From NCBI RefSeq assembly GCF_009857915.1, contig NZ_WWCM01000003.1:351007-415006 (forward strand): a stretch of DNA of 64,000 bases, read 5' to 3'. The number at the start of each line of letters is the position of its first letter. The stretch's first letter is position 1. Below, in pieces: positions 17,701 to 26,188 of the stretch. A program made the position numbers and the translations under genes. Origin of the DNA: Duganella qianjiadongensis. GTDB taxonomy: Bacteria; Pseudomonadota; Gammaproteobacteria; Burkholderiales; Burkholderiaceae_D. The notes beneath the pieces were generated by a model. It did not search any database. It was not told the origin of the DNA and was given only the letters and a program-made list of their open reading frames with translations.

Positions 17701-18982
17701 GGACAGCGGGCTGGCCTACAACATCAATCTGCGCGCACTGAACGTGGATGCGTGGCTGGACTTCGCCAGTTCCATCGGCGGCACTGGCAACAGCGGCAGC
17801 AGCACCGCGACAGCTAGCCCCGCTGCGGCTAGCGATAGCGCCGATCTGCTGCAATACGTGATGCCAGACACCATCGCCGCGCGCAGCAGCGAGCTGATTA
17901 TCGGCGACCGCAAACTGGAAAATGTGGTGCTCGGTGTGGGGCGCCAGAAAACCGTGTGGCAGGCGAATATCGATTCGACTCAGGCCAACGGCTATCTGAC
18001 GTGGAGCGAGCCGTCCACCGGCCAGGGGCTGGGCAAGGTCACGGCGCGCCTGTCCTCCCTAGTGATTCCGGAATCGGCCTCCAAGGATGTGCAGGATCTG
18101 CTCGACAGTCAGGCTGCCAGCACCACCATCCCGGCGCTCGATATCGTGGTCGAACGCTTCGAACTGTTCAACAAGGCTCTGGGCCGGCTGGAACTGCAGG
18201 CCAATAATGTCCAGCTGGGGGCGCAGCGCGAGTGGCGTGTCAGCAAACTGCTGCTGTCCAATCCTGACGGCGAATTCAAGGGCAGCGGCAAATGGGTCAG
18301 CAAGGATGGCGTGCATGATTCCAGCCTGAACTTCGATCTGGCCATCAGCAACGCCGGCAAGCTGCTGGACCGCTTCGGCTTTGCCGGCACGCTCAAAGGC
18401 GGCAAGGGCAATCTGTCCGGCGATATCGCGTGGAAGGGGCTGCCGTACTCGCTGGACTGGCCCACGCTGGCCGGCCAGATCAAGATGAATGTGGAAAAAG
18501 GCCAGTTCCTGAAGCAGGACCCGGGCGCCGCCAAGCTGCTTGGTGTGCTCAGTCTGCAAGCCTTGCCGCGCCTGCTCAAACTCGATTTTCATGATGTATT
18601 CTCGGAAGGGCTGGCGTTCGACGGCATTACTGCCAATGCCGCCATCAGCCACGGCATCGTGCGTACCGATAATCTGAAAATGCACGGCGTGGCCGCCACC
18701 GTGCTGATGGACGGTAGCGCCGATCTGGCCAACGAAACGGCCAATCTGCATGTGGTGGTGATCCCCGAGGTCAATCTCGGCACCGCGCCGCTGGTGTATG
18801 CGCTGGCCGTCAACCCCGTCATCGGTCTGGGCAGCTTCCTCGCCCAGCTTTTCCTCAGCGCACCCGTGATGAAGGCGCTGACTTATCATATGCAGGTGAC
18901 GGGACCGTGGAAAGCGCCGGTGGTGACCAAGATCGAAACGGCCAAAACGGAAGTGCCGCCGCCACCCAAGGGGGCGCCCTGA
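14738..18982 (+). CDS. yhdP: YhdP-family AsmA-like envelope protein
   Basis: 1414 aa. The N-terminus is cytoplasmic (about 1-40), followed by one transmembrane helix (about 45-68, LGFTVKLALLLYFAFAILFL) and a very long periplasmic region ending in an AsmA-like C-terminal domain (LRGDLA..., GKGNLSGDIAWKG, VVVIPEVNLGTAPLVYALAVNP). The family belongs to the repetitive beta-groove bridge proteins; in E. coli YhdP, TamB and YdbH move phospholipids to the outer membrane. ATG at 14738 is preceded directly by an in-frame TTG at 14735; I prefer the ATG. A TAGAAT at 14645-14650 may be a -10. It is followed at 48 bp by the nitrilase and then tldD, a conserved betaproteobacterial order. Confidence 0.92.
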   Translation: MQKQDDQTVSASPHGPESGEGYIATRWHRLTAFYRFCNLASHHVLGFTVKLALLLYFAFAILFLTLRYAVLPNIDHYKGDIERLASRAVGNAVSIDRVYASWHGLRPNLFLGDVVLHDAAGRAALSLPSVSATLSWWSVVSATVRFESLELVRPDLSVLRDAQGRLYVAGMLLDLNKPSDGKGADWLLAQREIVIREGRVQWLDQQRKAPLLALDSVNVVLRNQWLRHQLAVRATPPAALAAPLDVRADFSHPAFGARVSNVSMWKGELYADIRNTDLLTWKPWLDFPFELHSGGGSLRAWLGIDQSRLTGFTADLGLVNVSAVLGKELPVLDLRQLSGRIAAKEELPNVLPLAVKGTARAGFGALGHSVELSNLTLTTSDGFVMAPTSLSERYVAASGPKAEQTIISAAQLDLQTMAGLAERLPLSDHQRQLLADFAPRGRLQNFSAEWRGAYPALQSYRIKGDLVGLGLKPQPPRPGQAKTARSPAIAAMPAIPGFENLSGAIDATEQGGSFSLNSQQLVLQMPDYFSSPSMPFEHLNLKARWSFERDNMLLFQIDSMDFLQQGMSGTLQGSHRMPLVGKGMGTVDFTGTLNNFQINRIDNYLPIQTPHDLRAWLTGALEGGVASDVSLRLRGDLAHFPFHGESGAERNRGEFRVAGKISEGKLNYAPGQHLHDGKELGKDGKPLPLWPQAEHIKGSFVFDRARMEIRGDTASTGGVALSGVKAVVANLDAHNALLEIDGNAAGPMQEFLKYVASSPVLEWISNFTDETQASGNARLALKLQLPLSHLIDAKVLGTLQLQNNEITLMNDLPPVQAAQGKIEFNERGVNLNQLSGNFLGGPVSITGGSQRDNAIVVKLGGTLTADGFRKQYGSPAMQRLASHFAGSTRYTGTVTARDHQVTVAVDSSLNGLAVDLPVPVHKSTSEAMPLRFVLNSALTPDSAGALHDDIRISLGGNMAARYQRAKTGKQPWKLVRGGIGIATPAPEPDSGLAYNINLRALNVDAWLDFASSIGGTGNSGSSTATASPAAASDSADLLQYVMPDTIAARSSELIIGDRKLENVVLGVGRQKTVWQANIDSTQANGYLTWSEPSTGQGLGKVTARLSSLVIPESASKDVQDLLDSQAASTTIPALDIVVERFELFNKALGRLELQANNVQLGAQREWRVSKLLLSNPDGEFKGSGKWVSKDGVHDSSLNFDLAISNAGKLLDRFGFAGTLKGGKGNLSGDIAWKGLPYSLDWPTLAGQIKMNVEKGQFLKQDPGAAKLLGVLSLQALPRLLKLDFHDVFSEGLAFDGITANAAISHGIVRTDNLKMHGVAATVLMDGSADLANETANLHVVVIPEVNLGTAPLVYALAVNPVIGLGSFLAQLFLSAPVMKALTYHMQVTGPWKAPVVTKIETAKTEVPPPPKGAP

Positions 18983-19030
18983 AGGGGAGCGCTTTTTCCA
19001 CCAGCCTGTTCAACGAGTGCGAGTGACAAC

Positions 19031-19831
<801 letters not shown>

Positions 19832-19874
19832 AACGGCGCTACAATCCTGCCGTACCACTTAAATAGAAGCCAAC

Positions 19875-21335
19875 ATGAAGCCATTTGAACCGAATCTGTC
19901 CACCCTTGCCGTTGCGCGCGATATCCTGCTGACGCCGTTCGGGCTGGATGAAGCCAAGCTGCTCAAGACGCTGGGCTCGATGTTTACCCACAAGGTCGAT
20001 TATGCCGACCTGTACTTCCAGTTCACCAAGAACGAAGGCTGGAGTCTGGAAGAGGGCATCGTCAAGACGGGCAGCTTCTCGATCGATCAGGGCGTGGGCG
20101 TGCGCGCCGTCTCCGGCGACCGCACGGCATTTGCCTATTCCGACGATATCTCCGAAGCAGCCCTGCTGTCGGCGGCCAGCGCTACCCGCACCATCGCCCG
20201 CGCCGGTGCCGGCAAAGTCAAAGTGGCCAGCGCCATGACGCCTACCGGTGGCCGTGCGCTGTATCTGCCCAATGATCCGCTCGCTTCGCTCGACGCCACC
20301 GCCAAAGTCAAACTGCTGGAACGCCTCGAACAGATGGCGCGCAGCAAAGACCCGCGCGTGGTACAGGTGATGGCCAGTCTGGCGGCCGAATACGATGTGG
20401 TGCTGGTGGTACGCAGCGATGGCGTGCTGGCGGCCGATATCCGTCCGCTGGTGCGCGTTTCGCTGACCGTGATCGCCGAGCAGAACGGCCGGCGCGAAAT
20501 GGGCTCCTCCGGTGGCGGCGGCCGCTACGACTACGGCTATTTCACTGACGCGCTGCTGGAGCAGTACGCGCAGGACGCCGTCAGCTCGGCGCTGGTCAAT
20601 CTCGATGCGCGTCCCGCTCCGGCCGGTCCGATGACAGTGGTACTGGGACCGGGCTGGCCCGGCATCCTGCTGCACGAAGCTATCGGCCACGGTCTGGAAG
20701 GCGATTTCAACCGCAAGGGTTCGTCTACTTTCTCGGGCCGCATCGGCGAACGGGTAGCCGCCAAGGGCGTCACCGTGGTCGACGACGGCACCCTGCCGGA
20801 CCGCCGCGGTTCGCTCAACATCGACGACGAAGGCAATCCGACCCAGTGCACCACGCTGATCGAAGACGGCATCCTGAAAGGCTATATCCAGGACACCATG
20901 AATGCCCGCCTGATGAAAATGCCGGTCACCGGCAACGCGCGGCGCGAATCGTTTGCCCACCTGCCCATGCCGCGCATGACCAATACCTATATGCTGGGCG
21001 GCGACAAGGACCCGGGCGAAATTCTGGCCTCGGTCAAGAACGGCCTGTATGCAGTCAATTTCGGCGGCGGCCAGGTGGACATCACCAACGGCAAATTCGT
21101 CTTCTCGGCCAGCGAAGCCTATATGATCGAAAACGGCAAGATCAGCTATCCCGTCAAGGGCGCTACCCTGATCGGCAACGGGCCGGAAGTGCTGAACCGG
21201 GTGTCCATGATAGGCAACGATATGCGTCTCGATCCGGGCGTGGGCGTGTGCGGCAAGGAAGGCCAGAGCGTGCCGGTGGGAGTAGGCCAGCCGACTCTGC
21301 GCCTCGATGGCGTGACGGTGGGCGGTACCGTGTAA
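19875..21335 (+). CDS. tldD: Metalloprotease TldD
   Basis: 486 aa. TldD forms a heterodimer with TldE (PmbA) that degrades unfolded peptides and matures some peptide antibiotics. The zinc motif HEAIGH is in PGILLHEAIGHGLEGDF (about residues 262-278). The N-terminal domain starts with the family-like ILLTPFGLDEAKL, and the C-terminus carries the glycine-rich VGGTV end. tldE is not in the window. It is the last gene of the yhdP-nitrilase-tldD run; aroG downstream has its own promoter and leader. Confidence 0.95.
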   Translation: MKPFEPNLSTLAVARDILLTPFGLDEAKLLKTLGSMFTHKVDYADLYFQFTKNEGWSLEEGIVKTGSFSIDQGVGVRAVSGDRTAFAYSDDISEAALLSAASATRTIARAGAGKVKVASAMTPTGGRALYLPNDPLASLDATAKVKLLERLEQMARSKDPRVVQVMASLAAEYDVVLVVRSDGVLAADIRPLVRVSLTVIAEQNGRREMGSSGGGGRYDYGYFTDALLEQYAQDAVSSALVNLDARPAPAGPMTVVLGPGWPGILLHEAIGHGLEGDFNRKGSSTFSGRIGERVAAKGVTVVDDGTLPDRRGSLNIDDEGNPTQCTTLIEDGILKGYIQDTMNARLMKMPVTGNARRESFAHLPMPRMTNTYMLGGDKDPGEILASVKNGLYAVNFGGGQVDITNGKFVFSASEAYMIENGKISYPVKGATLIGNGPEVLNRVSMIGNDMRLDPGVGVCGKEGQSVPVGVGQPTLRLDGVTVGGTV

Positions 21336-21404
21336 AAGTTGCTTTACGGCAGTGGAACCGATGAAAATTTTGTTGCGGGCCCCTGCCGTGTAGAAAAAAA
21401 GCCC

Positions 21405-21434
21405 TTGCCAAGTGCCAAGCTATGGGTTTATAGT
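21405..21434 (+). promoter_or_regulatory. Sigma-70 promoter for the aroG leader
   Basis: TTGCCA (21405-21410) and TATAGT (21429-21434) are spaced by 18 bp and sit about 50 bp upstream of the leader-peptide ATG, so the transcript would include the whole attenuator region. Confidence 0.65.
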
Positions 21435-21485
21435 CGTTGCAGCTGATGCCTGACCGGGCGTCGAAACCGAAACGGAAGCTTGTAC

Positions 21486-21551
21486 ATGACCCGCTTTTTC
21501 TTTACCGGCTATTTTTACTTTAGCAATTCCAACCCAGAGGCGGTGGAGTAG
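21486..21551 (+). CDS. Phe/Tyr-rich attenuation leader peptide of aroG
   Basis: A 21-codon ORF starts MTRFFFTGYFYF: five Phe and two Tyr codons fall within codons 4-12, and it ends PEAVE-stop. A GGAAG Shine-Dalgarno lies 7 bp before the ATG. Immediately downstream is an intrinsic terminator, then aroG. The 8-mer GAGGCGGT at 21537-21544, at the end of this ORF, is identical to the 3' arm of the terminator. It can therefore pair with the terminator 5' arm as an antiterminator when a ribosome stalls at the Phe/Tyr codons. When translation reaches the stop, the ribosome covers that 8-mer and the terminator forms. The geometry is seen directly; the amino-acid response is inferred from known leaders such as pheA and pheST. 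Confidence 0.85.
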   Translation: MTRFFFTGYFYFSNSNPEAVE

Positions 21552-21596
21552 CGGCCGGTGCACGTAGAAGCAAAAACGAGTTCCAGCAAATTCCGA

Positions 21597-21625
21597 AAAA
21601 ACCGCCTCCGAGGCGGTTTTTTTTT
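21597..21625 (+). terminator. Attenuator terminator upstream of aroG
   Basis: AAAAACCGCCT (21597-21607), loop CCG and AGGCGGTTTTT with extra T residues make an intrinsic terminator about 60 bp before the aroG ATG. Its 5' arm (ACCGCCTC, 21601-21608) can pair instead with GAGGCGGT at 21537-21544. Confidence 0.9.
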
Positions 21626-21684
21626 ACCCCGACACTTTGCAATCTGATCTGAGCCTGACTTAATTTACTTTTTTGGAGAACAGC

Positions 21685-22764
21685 ATGCCACGTACCGACG
21701 ACTTACGTATCCGCGAAATGAAGGAACTGACGCCACCGTCCCACCTGATTCGCGAGTTTGCGTGCACGGAAACGGCGGAACACACGGCGGCCAGCGCCCG
21801 CGTTGCGCTGCACCGCATTCTGCACGGTCAGGATGACCGTCTGATGGTGGTGATCGGTCCATGCTCTATCCACGACCCGAAAGCGGCGATGGAATATGCG
21901 CGCCGTCTGGCCCCGCTGCGGCAGGAACTGGGGGCCGATCTGGAAATCGTCATGCGCGTCTACTTCGAAAAACCGCGCACCACGGTGGGCTGGAAGGGCA
22001 TGATCAACGACCCGTACATGGACAGCAGCTTCCGCATCAACGACGGCCTGCGCATGGCACGTGAACTGCTGCGCGACATCAATGAACTGGGCCTGCCGGC
22101 CGGTACCGAATATCTGGACGTGATCAGCCCGCAGTACATCGCTGACCTGATCAGCTGGGGCGCCATCGGTGCCCGTACCACCGAGTCGCAGGTGCACCGC
22201 GAACTGGCTTCCGGCCTGTCCTGTCCGGTGGGCTTCAAGAACGGCACGGACGGCAACGTCAAGATCGCCGTGGAAGCCATCAAGGCCGCCTCGCAGCCGC
22301 ACCACTTCCTGTCCGTCACCAAGGGCGGCCATTCGGCCATCGTGTCGACCAACGGCAACGAAGACTGCCACATCATCCTGCGCGGCGGTAAAACCCCGAA
22401 CTACGATGCGGCCAGCGTGGATGAAGCCTGCAAGGCTATCGCTGCCCAGGGGCTGGCGGCACGTCTGATGATCGATGCGTCGCACGCCAACAGTTCGAAG
22501 AAGCCGGAAAACCAGATTCCCGTCTGCGCCGATATCGCCCGTCAGGTGGCCGCTGGCGACCAGCGCATCATCGGTGTGATGGTGGAATCGCATCTGGTCG
22601 CCGGCCGTCAGGATTTGGTGCCGGGCAAGGAACTGGTGTATGGCCAGTCCGTGACCGACGGCTGCATCGACTGGGAGAGCAGCGTGCAGGTACTGCAGGA
22701 ACTGGCCGCCGCCGTGCGCGCGCGCCGTCTGGCCACCATGGCTGCGGAAGCCGCTGCCAAGTAA
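21685..22764 (+). CDS. aroG: 3-deoxy-7-phosphoheptulonate synthase (DAHP synthase), AroG type
   Basis: 359 aa, class I DAHP synthase: condenses phosphoenolpyruvate with erythrose-4-phosphate, the first step of the shikimate pathway. Family motifs include VVIGPCSIHDPKAAMEYA, FEKPRTTVGWKG, the GTEYLDVISPQYIADLISWGAIG region and DASHANSSKKPENQ. The start ATG at 21685 has GGAG 6 bp upstream; an in-frame TTG at 21673 is unlikely. Expression is probably governed by the Phe/Tyr leader peptide upstream. Which allosteric isozyme it is (Phe, Tyr or Trp sensitive) cannot be read safely. Confidence 0.95.
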   Translation: MPRTDDLRIREMKELTPPSHLIREFACTETAEHTAASARVALHRILHGQDDRLMVVIGPCSIHDPKAAMEYARRLAPLRQELGADLEIVMRVYFEKPRTTVGWKGMINDPYMDSSFRINDGLRMARELLRDINELGLPAGTEYLDVISPQYIADLISWGAIGARTTESQVHRELASGLSCPVGFKNGTDGNVKIAVEAIKAASQPHHFLSVTKGGHSAIVSTNGNEDCHIILRGGKTPNYDAASVDEACKAIAAQGLAARLMIDASHANSSKKPENQIPVCADIARQVAAGDQRIIGVMVESHLVAGRQDLVPGKELVYGQSVTDGCIDWESSVQVLQELAAAVRARRLATMAAEAAAK

Positions 22765-22787
22765 TACCAATACCCGCTAAAAAATCA

Positions 22788-22827
22788 GGGCCGCCATGCA
22801 CAAGCTATGCATGGTGGCCCTTTTTTT
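22788..22827 (+). terminator. Intrinsic terminator after aroG
   Basis: GGGCCGCCATGCA (22788-22800) pairs with TGCATGGTGGCCC (22808-22820), with one G-T pair, followed by seven T. Confidence 0.92.
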
Positions 22828-22837
22828 ATCTCCCCGT

Positions 22838-22871
22838 CTAAAACAGTCTAGTTCGCGCTAAAACAGTCTAG
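22838..22871. repeat. Two copies of CTAAAACAGTCTAG, 20 bp apart
   Basis: The 14-mer occurs at 22838-22851 and again at 22858-22871 between the aroG terminator and the 3' end of the next TonB receptor. Purpose unknown; two-helical-turn spacing is compatible with a protein-binding site or a small slippage duplication. Confidence 0.6.
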
Positions 22872-22899
22872 ACGAGTCCAGTTTCCACTATTTCCACGT

Positions 22900-25770
22900 T
22901 CAGAATTTGTAGTTGGCCGTCAGGTAGAAGCTGCGGCCCAGCGGGTCGGCGTAGCGTCCGTCGTAGCCCACCTGATTGCCGCCGCCGGAGTTGCGGATGG
23001 AGAATGGCGGATCCTGATTCAGCAGGTTCTTGATGCCGGCCGTCAGGGTCAGGTTCTTCACGTAGTTGGCTTTCAGCTGGTAGTCCAGCGTGGTGTAGGA
23101 GCGCACGTCGCGTTCCATCGCCACCACGCCGCCTATGCTGCCGTCGGCATTCACTACCCGCACGGCAGCATCATCTTCCGTCAGCGGCTTGTCGTGATAG
23201 CCGCTGCGGTAGTTGACGGTCAGCGAGTTGCTCAGTTTGTCCGACGATTTGAGCGTGAACACCACTTTGGAAATGACGCGGAATACCACATCGTCATACG
23301 AGTTGAAGCGGCCTATGCTCTTTTCCACGCCCACGCCCGGAGTTTCCTGTTCGGCTTTCAGCATATAGGTACCGGTCCAGTTGATGCTGGCGCGGCCCAG
23401 CGGCGTATTGCTGCGCAAGGTGGTATCCCAGTCCAGCCCCTGGAAGTGCGAGGAGGCCAGATTCAGCGGTTTGCGGATCGCCACCAGCACGTTGCTCTTC
23501 TGGATAGGGTCGGCATACACGGCGATGTACTGGTTGGCCAGCACAGGGTTGGTGTACAGCTGGTCCTGCGAGAAGGTGCGGATCTGGTTTTTCAGTTTTA
23601 CGTCCCACAGGTCCAGACCGAAGGACAGCATGCTGCTCGGCTCCAGACGGAAGCCCAGCGTGGCCTGCTTGGATTCTTCCGCTTTCAGCGCGCCCGCGCC
23701 GGTAGCCGGATTGCCCACGTCGAGCAGGCCGTATTCCGACGAGCCGGGACGGCAGTACACGGCGCGCGGGTCGGGCGACTTGACCGGGCAAGGGAAGGCA
23801 TTCGACGAACCGGCATTTTTCAGCGGATCGGCGATGTTGTTCATGGTGGGCGCCTTGAAGCCGGTGCCGTAGGAGCCGCGCAGCAGCAGCTGCTGGGTAG
23901 GGGTGTAGCGCGCCGACAGCTTGTAGGTGGCTTTGGCCACGTCTTCGCCGACCTTGCCGGCCGGTGCCAGTTTGCCGTTGGAGTCGTAGCTGTCATTGTG
24001 CTTGTTGACGGCGTCGTAGCTGTCGTAGCGTACGGCGGTGGTAGCTTCGAAGTTGCTGGCGATCGGCATCAGCAGTTCGGCGAAAGCCCCCCAGTTGTTA
24101 CGCGAGGCATCGAGTGCCTGGGCACCGGTGCCGCCACCGATCTCCACGTCGGTCCAGCCGGGATTGCCGGGGCCGGGACCCTGCGCGATCTTGGCCGGCG
24201 TATCGGTGAAGCTCTGTTTGGTGAAGTCGGCGCCCAGCCCCAGCGCCGCCGGACCGCCCGGCAGCGCAAACACTTCACGCGATGCATGGGCGCTGATCAC
24301 GTCGATTTTCGATTTGGTGACATCGAGCTGCTGATGCAGCACGGCCGGCGCCAGCACGGCGGCGGCACCGTCGTTGGAGACAAACGGATTGTAGGCGCCG
24401 GTGCGCACCAGTTCTTCGAATTTGTCGCCGCTCATATAGCCGGCCAGCGCCTGGTCGGTCTGCTTGTTCTGCGAATGGGTGTAAGCCACGCCCATATCCC
24501 AGCCGGCATACGAGGTGTCGGCACCCAGCACGAAGTGGGCCGCATCGGTACGGTATTCGTCGGTACGGCCGCCGGCATCGGCGCCGCGGTAGTACAGCAG
24601 GGCGTCCGTCACGTCGGCCGGATTGACATTCTGCCCGGCCAGCAGGGGCACGATGGATTTATTGTAGGCGCCGATATAGTTCTGGTTGACCGTCTTCACG
24701 CCCGAGACAGGGTCGGTGCTGAACACGGTCAGCGGCTGGGCCGCCGGTGCATAGCGTGCCGTGTTGGTGAACTTGGACAGTACCAGTTCGCTGAACACGG
24801 TAGTGTCCTTATCCAGTTTCAGTTTGCCGGAAGCGAATATGCTGTCGCGTTTGAGTTCGGGCAGCAGCTGTACGGTACTGGCGTAATCGAAGCGGCAGGC
24901 GCCGCTGCGGGCAAAGGTATTGGGCTGGGTGCACGAACCTTTGTTGAGCAGGTCGGTATTGAGCACCACATCGTCATTGGCCGTGACCACTTCCACATTG
25001 GCCGGCGTGGAGTTGATACTGGTCTGCCAGGTGGCATATTGCTTGCCGTTCTGGCTGAACCGGTGTACGCCCGATCTGGCGAAATCGCGCTGCTTGGCGT
25101 TCAGTTCCTTCTGCTGATCGTGGCTATAGGCCAGCAGCACGTTGTAGCCATCGTTTTCCAGATCGCCCCAGCCTTTGGTGATGGAGATGTTGCTGCTGCG
25201 GCCACCGGATTTTTGCGGCGCGTCGAAGGTGCCTTCTATGCTCAGGTCCTGGCTGTTCTTTTTCAGGATGAAGTTGACCACGCCGGCAATCGCATCCGAG
25301 CCGTACAGGGTGGACGCGCCGTCGGTCAGTATCTCCACCCGGTCGACCGCGGACAGCGGGATGCTGGCCAGATTCACCGCGCTGCCCGTGCCATATGGCG
25401 CCATGCGGCGGCCGTTGAGCAGCACCAGCGTGTACTGGGTGCCGATGGCGTGGATGGAGGCGGTCTGTACGCCGTTGCCGCCGCCGTTGACCGAGGTGGA
25501 GGAGGTGATAAAGCCCTGCATGGACGGCAGCTGGGCCACCAGGTCGGCCACGTTGTTGGCGCCGCTCTGTTCGATGTCGGCGCGCGTCAGGGTCTGTACC
25601 GGCAGCGAACCTTCTTTGGCGATACGTTTAATCGACGAACCGGTGATTTCTACGCGCGCAATATTCTCCGGCTCGGCACTGGTCTGCGCCCATGCCGCCT
25701 GCATACCCAGCGCCAGACCAGCGGCGCAGATCAGGCGCACCGAACGCGCCATCACAGTCTCTACCATCAT
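22900..25770 (-). CDS. TonB-dependent receptor, paralogue A of a tandem pair
   Basis: 956 aa with signal peptide (MMVETVMARSVRLICAAG... to AWAQ, about 1-30), TonB box/plug start RVEITGSSIKRI, plug motifs LVLLNGRRMAPYG, VDRVEILTDGASTLYGSDA and GVVNFILKK, and a barrel ending YLTANYKF. The ATG at 25770 follows GGGAGAGTGACA; the open frame extends to 25953 but is not family-like. It is closely similar along its length to the next receptor (26189-29035), for example at the N-terminus and in the shared C-terminal NPPF-type IRN-GGGNQ-GYDGRYADPLGR block, so the pair arose by tandem duplication. Substrate unknown. A 5' leader hairpin lies at 25811-25833. Confidence 0.9.
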   Translation of the reverse strand: MMVETVMARSVRLICAAGLALGMQAAWAQTSAEPENIARVEITGSSIKRIAKEGSLPVQTLTRADIEQSGANNVADLVAQLPSMQGFITSSTSVNGGGNGVQTASIHAIGTQYTLVLLNGRRMAPYGTGSAVNLASIPLSAVDRVEILTDGASTLYGSDAIAGVVNFILKKNSQDLSIEGTFDAPQKSGGRSSNISITKGWGDLENDGYNVLLAYSHDQQKELNAKQRDFARSGVHRFSQNGKQYATWQTSINSTPANVEVVTANDDVVLNTDLLNKGSCTQPNTFARSGACRFDYASTVQLLPELKRDSIFASGKLKLDKDTTVFSELVLSKFTNTARYAPAAQPLTVFSTDPVSGVKTVNQNYIGAYNKSIVPLLAGQNVNPADVTDALLYYRGADAGGRTDEYRTDAAHFVLGADTSYAGWDMGVAYTHSQNKQTDQALAGYMSGDKFEELVRTGAYNPFVSNDGAAAVLAPAVLHQQLDVTKSKIDVISAHASREVFALPGGPAALGLGADFTKQSFTDTPAKIAQGPGPGNPGWTDVEIGGGTGAQALDASRNNWGAFAELLMPIASNFEATTAVRYDSYDAVNKHNDSYDSNGKLAPAGKVGEDVAKATYKLSARYTPTQQLLLRGSYGTGFKAPTMNNIADPLKNAGSSNAFPCPVKSPDPRAVYCRPGSSEYGLLDVGNPATGAGALKAEESKQATLGFRLEPSSMLSFGLDLWDVKLKNQIRTFSQDQLYTNPVLANQYIAVYADPIQKSNVLVAIRKPLNLASSHFQGLDWDTTLRSNTPLGRASINWTGTYMLKAEQETPGVGVEKSIGRFNSYDDVVFRVISKVVFTLKSSDKLSNSLTVNYRSGYHDKPLTEDDAAVRVVNADGSIGGVVAMERDVRSYTTLDYQLKANYVKNLTLTAGIKNLLNQDPPFSIRNSGGGNQVGYDGRYADPLGRSFYLTANYKF

Positions 25771-26188
25771 TGTCACTCTCCCAGTTGGATGAATCAAAGT
25801 CATGTCGTTTGAGAAGAAACGCGGGTTCTTCTCTTTTTCATCAGAGCATTCGCGGCAGAGCGCTGTCAATATGAAAACATTTCTGAAGCAATTTGATGGC
25901 GGGATGCTGCGCTTAGACAAGCGGGGTGACTTTACAGGCCAGAAAACGCACAAATTTGGCGCGGGCCTGACTTGGCGTTTTATAACATTGTATTTTTGCT
26001 AAAAAGAATTCAATCTTTGGCGCCGCTGTTGCATTTTTGCCTGGGCCGGTGCTGTCGCGTGGCTAAAGCGGCATAGCTTCGCGTCACTTCTACACCACAC
26101 TTGCTGGCTGCTACCGGCGTAAAAAAGCCCGCCGGCTTGCGCGGGCGGGCCAGGCGAGAACCCGGGAGAACCCGGGCTCAGGCAGGCA
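25771..26188. other. Intergenic region between tandem TonB receptor genes
   Basis: No gene is supported. It holds the terminator of the upstream receptor (26121-26151), a direct GAACCCGG duplication near 26157-26176, and the 5' leader of paralogue A with a perfect 8-bp inverted repeat (GAGAAGAA 25811-25818, TTCTTCTC 25826-25833) about 40-60 bp before its ATG. Confidence 0.6.
26121..26151 (-). terminator. Intrinsic terminator after TonB receptor paralogue B
   Basis: On the minus strand GCCCGCC, a 10-nt loop and GGCGGGC are followed by six T (26126-26121). Confidence 0.85.

Noticed and set aside
21346..21389. ACGGCAG/CTGCCGT inverted repeat after tldD as terminator
   Set aside because: Loop of 30 nt and followed by A residues rather than T on the transcribed strand.
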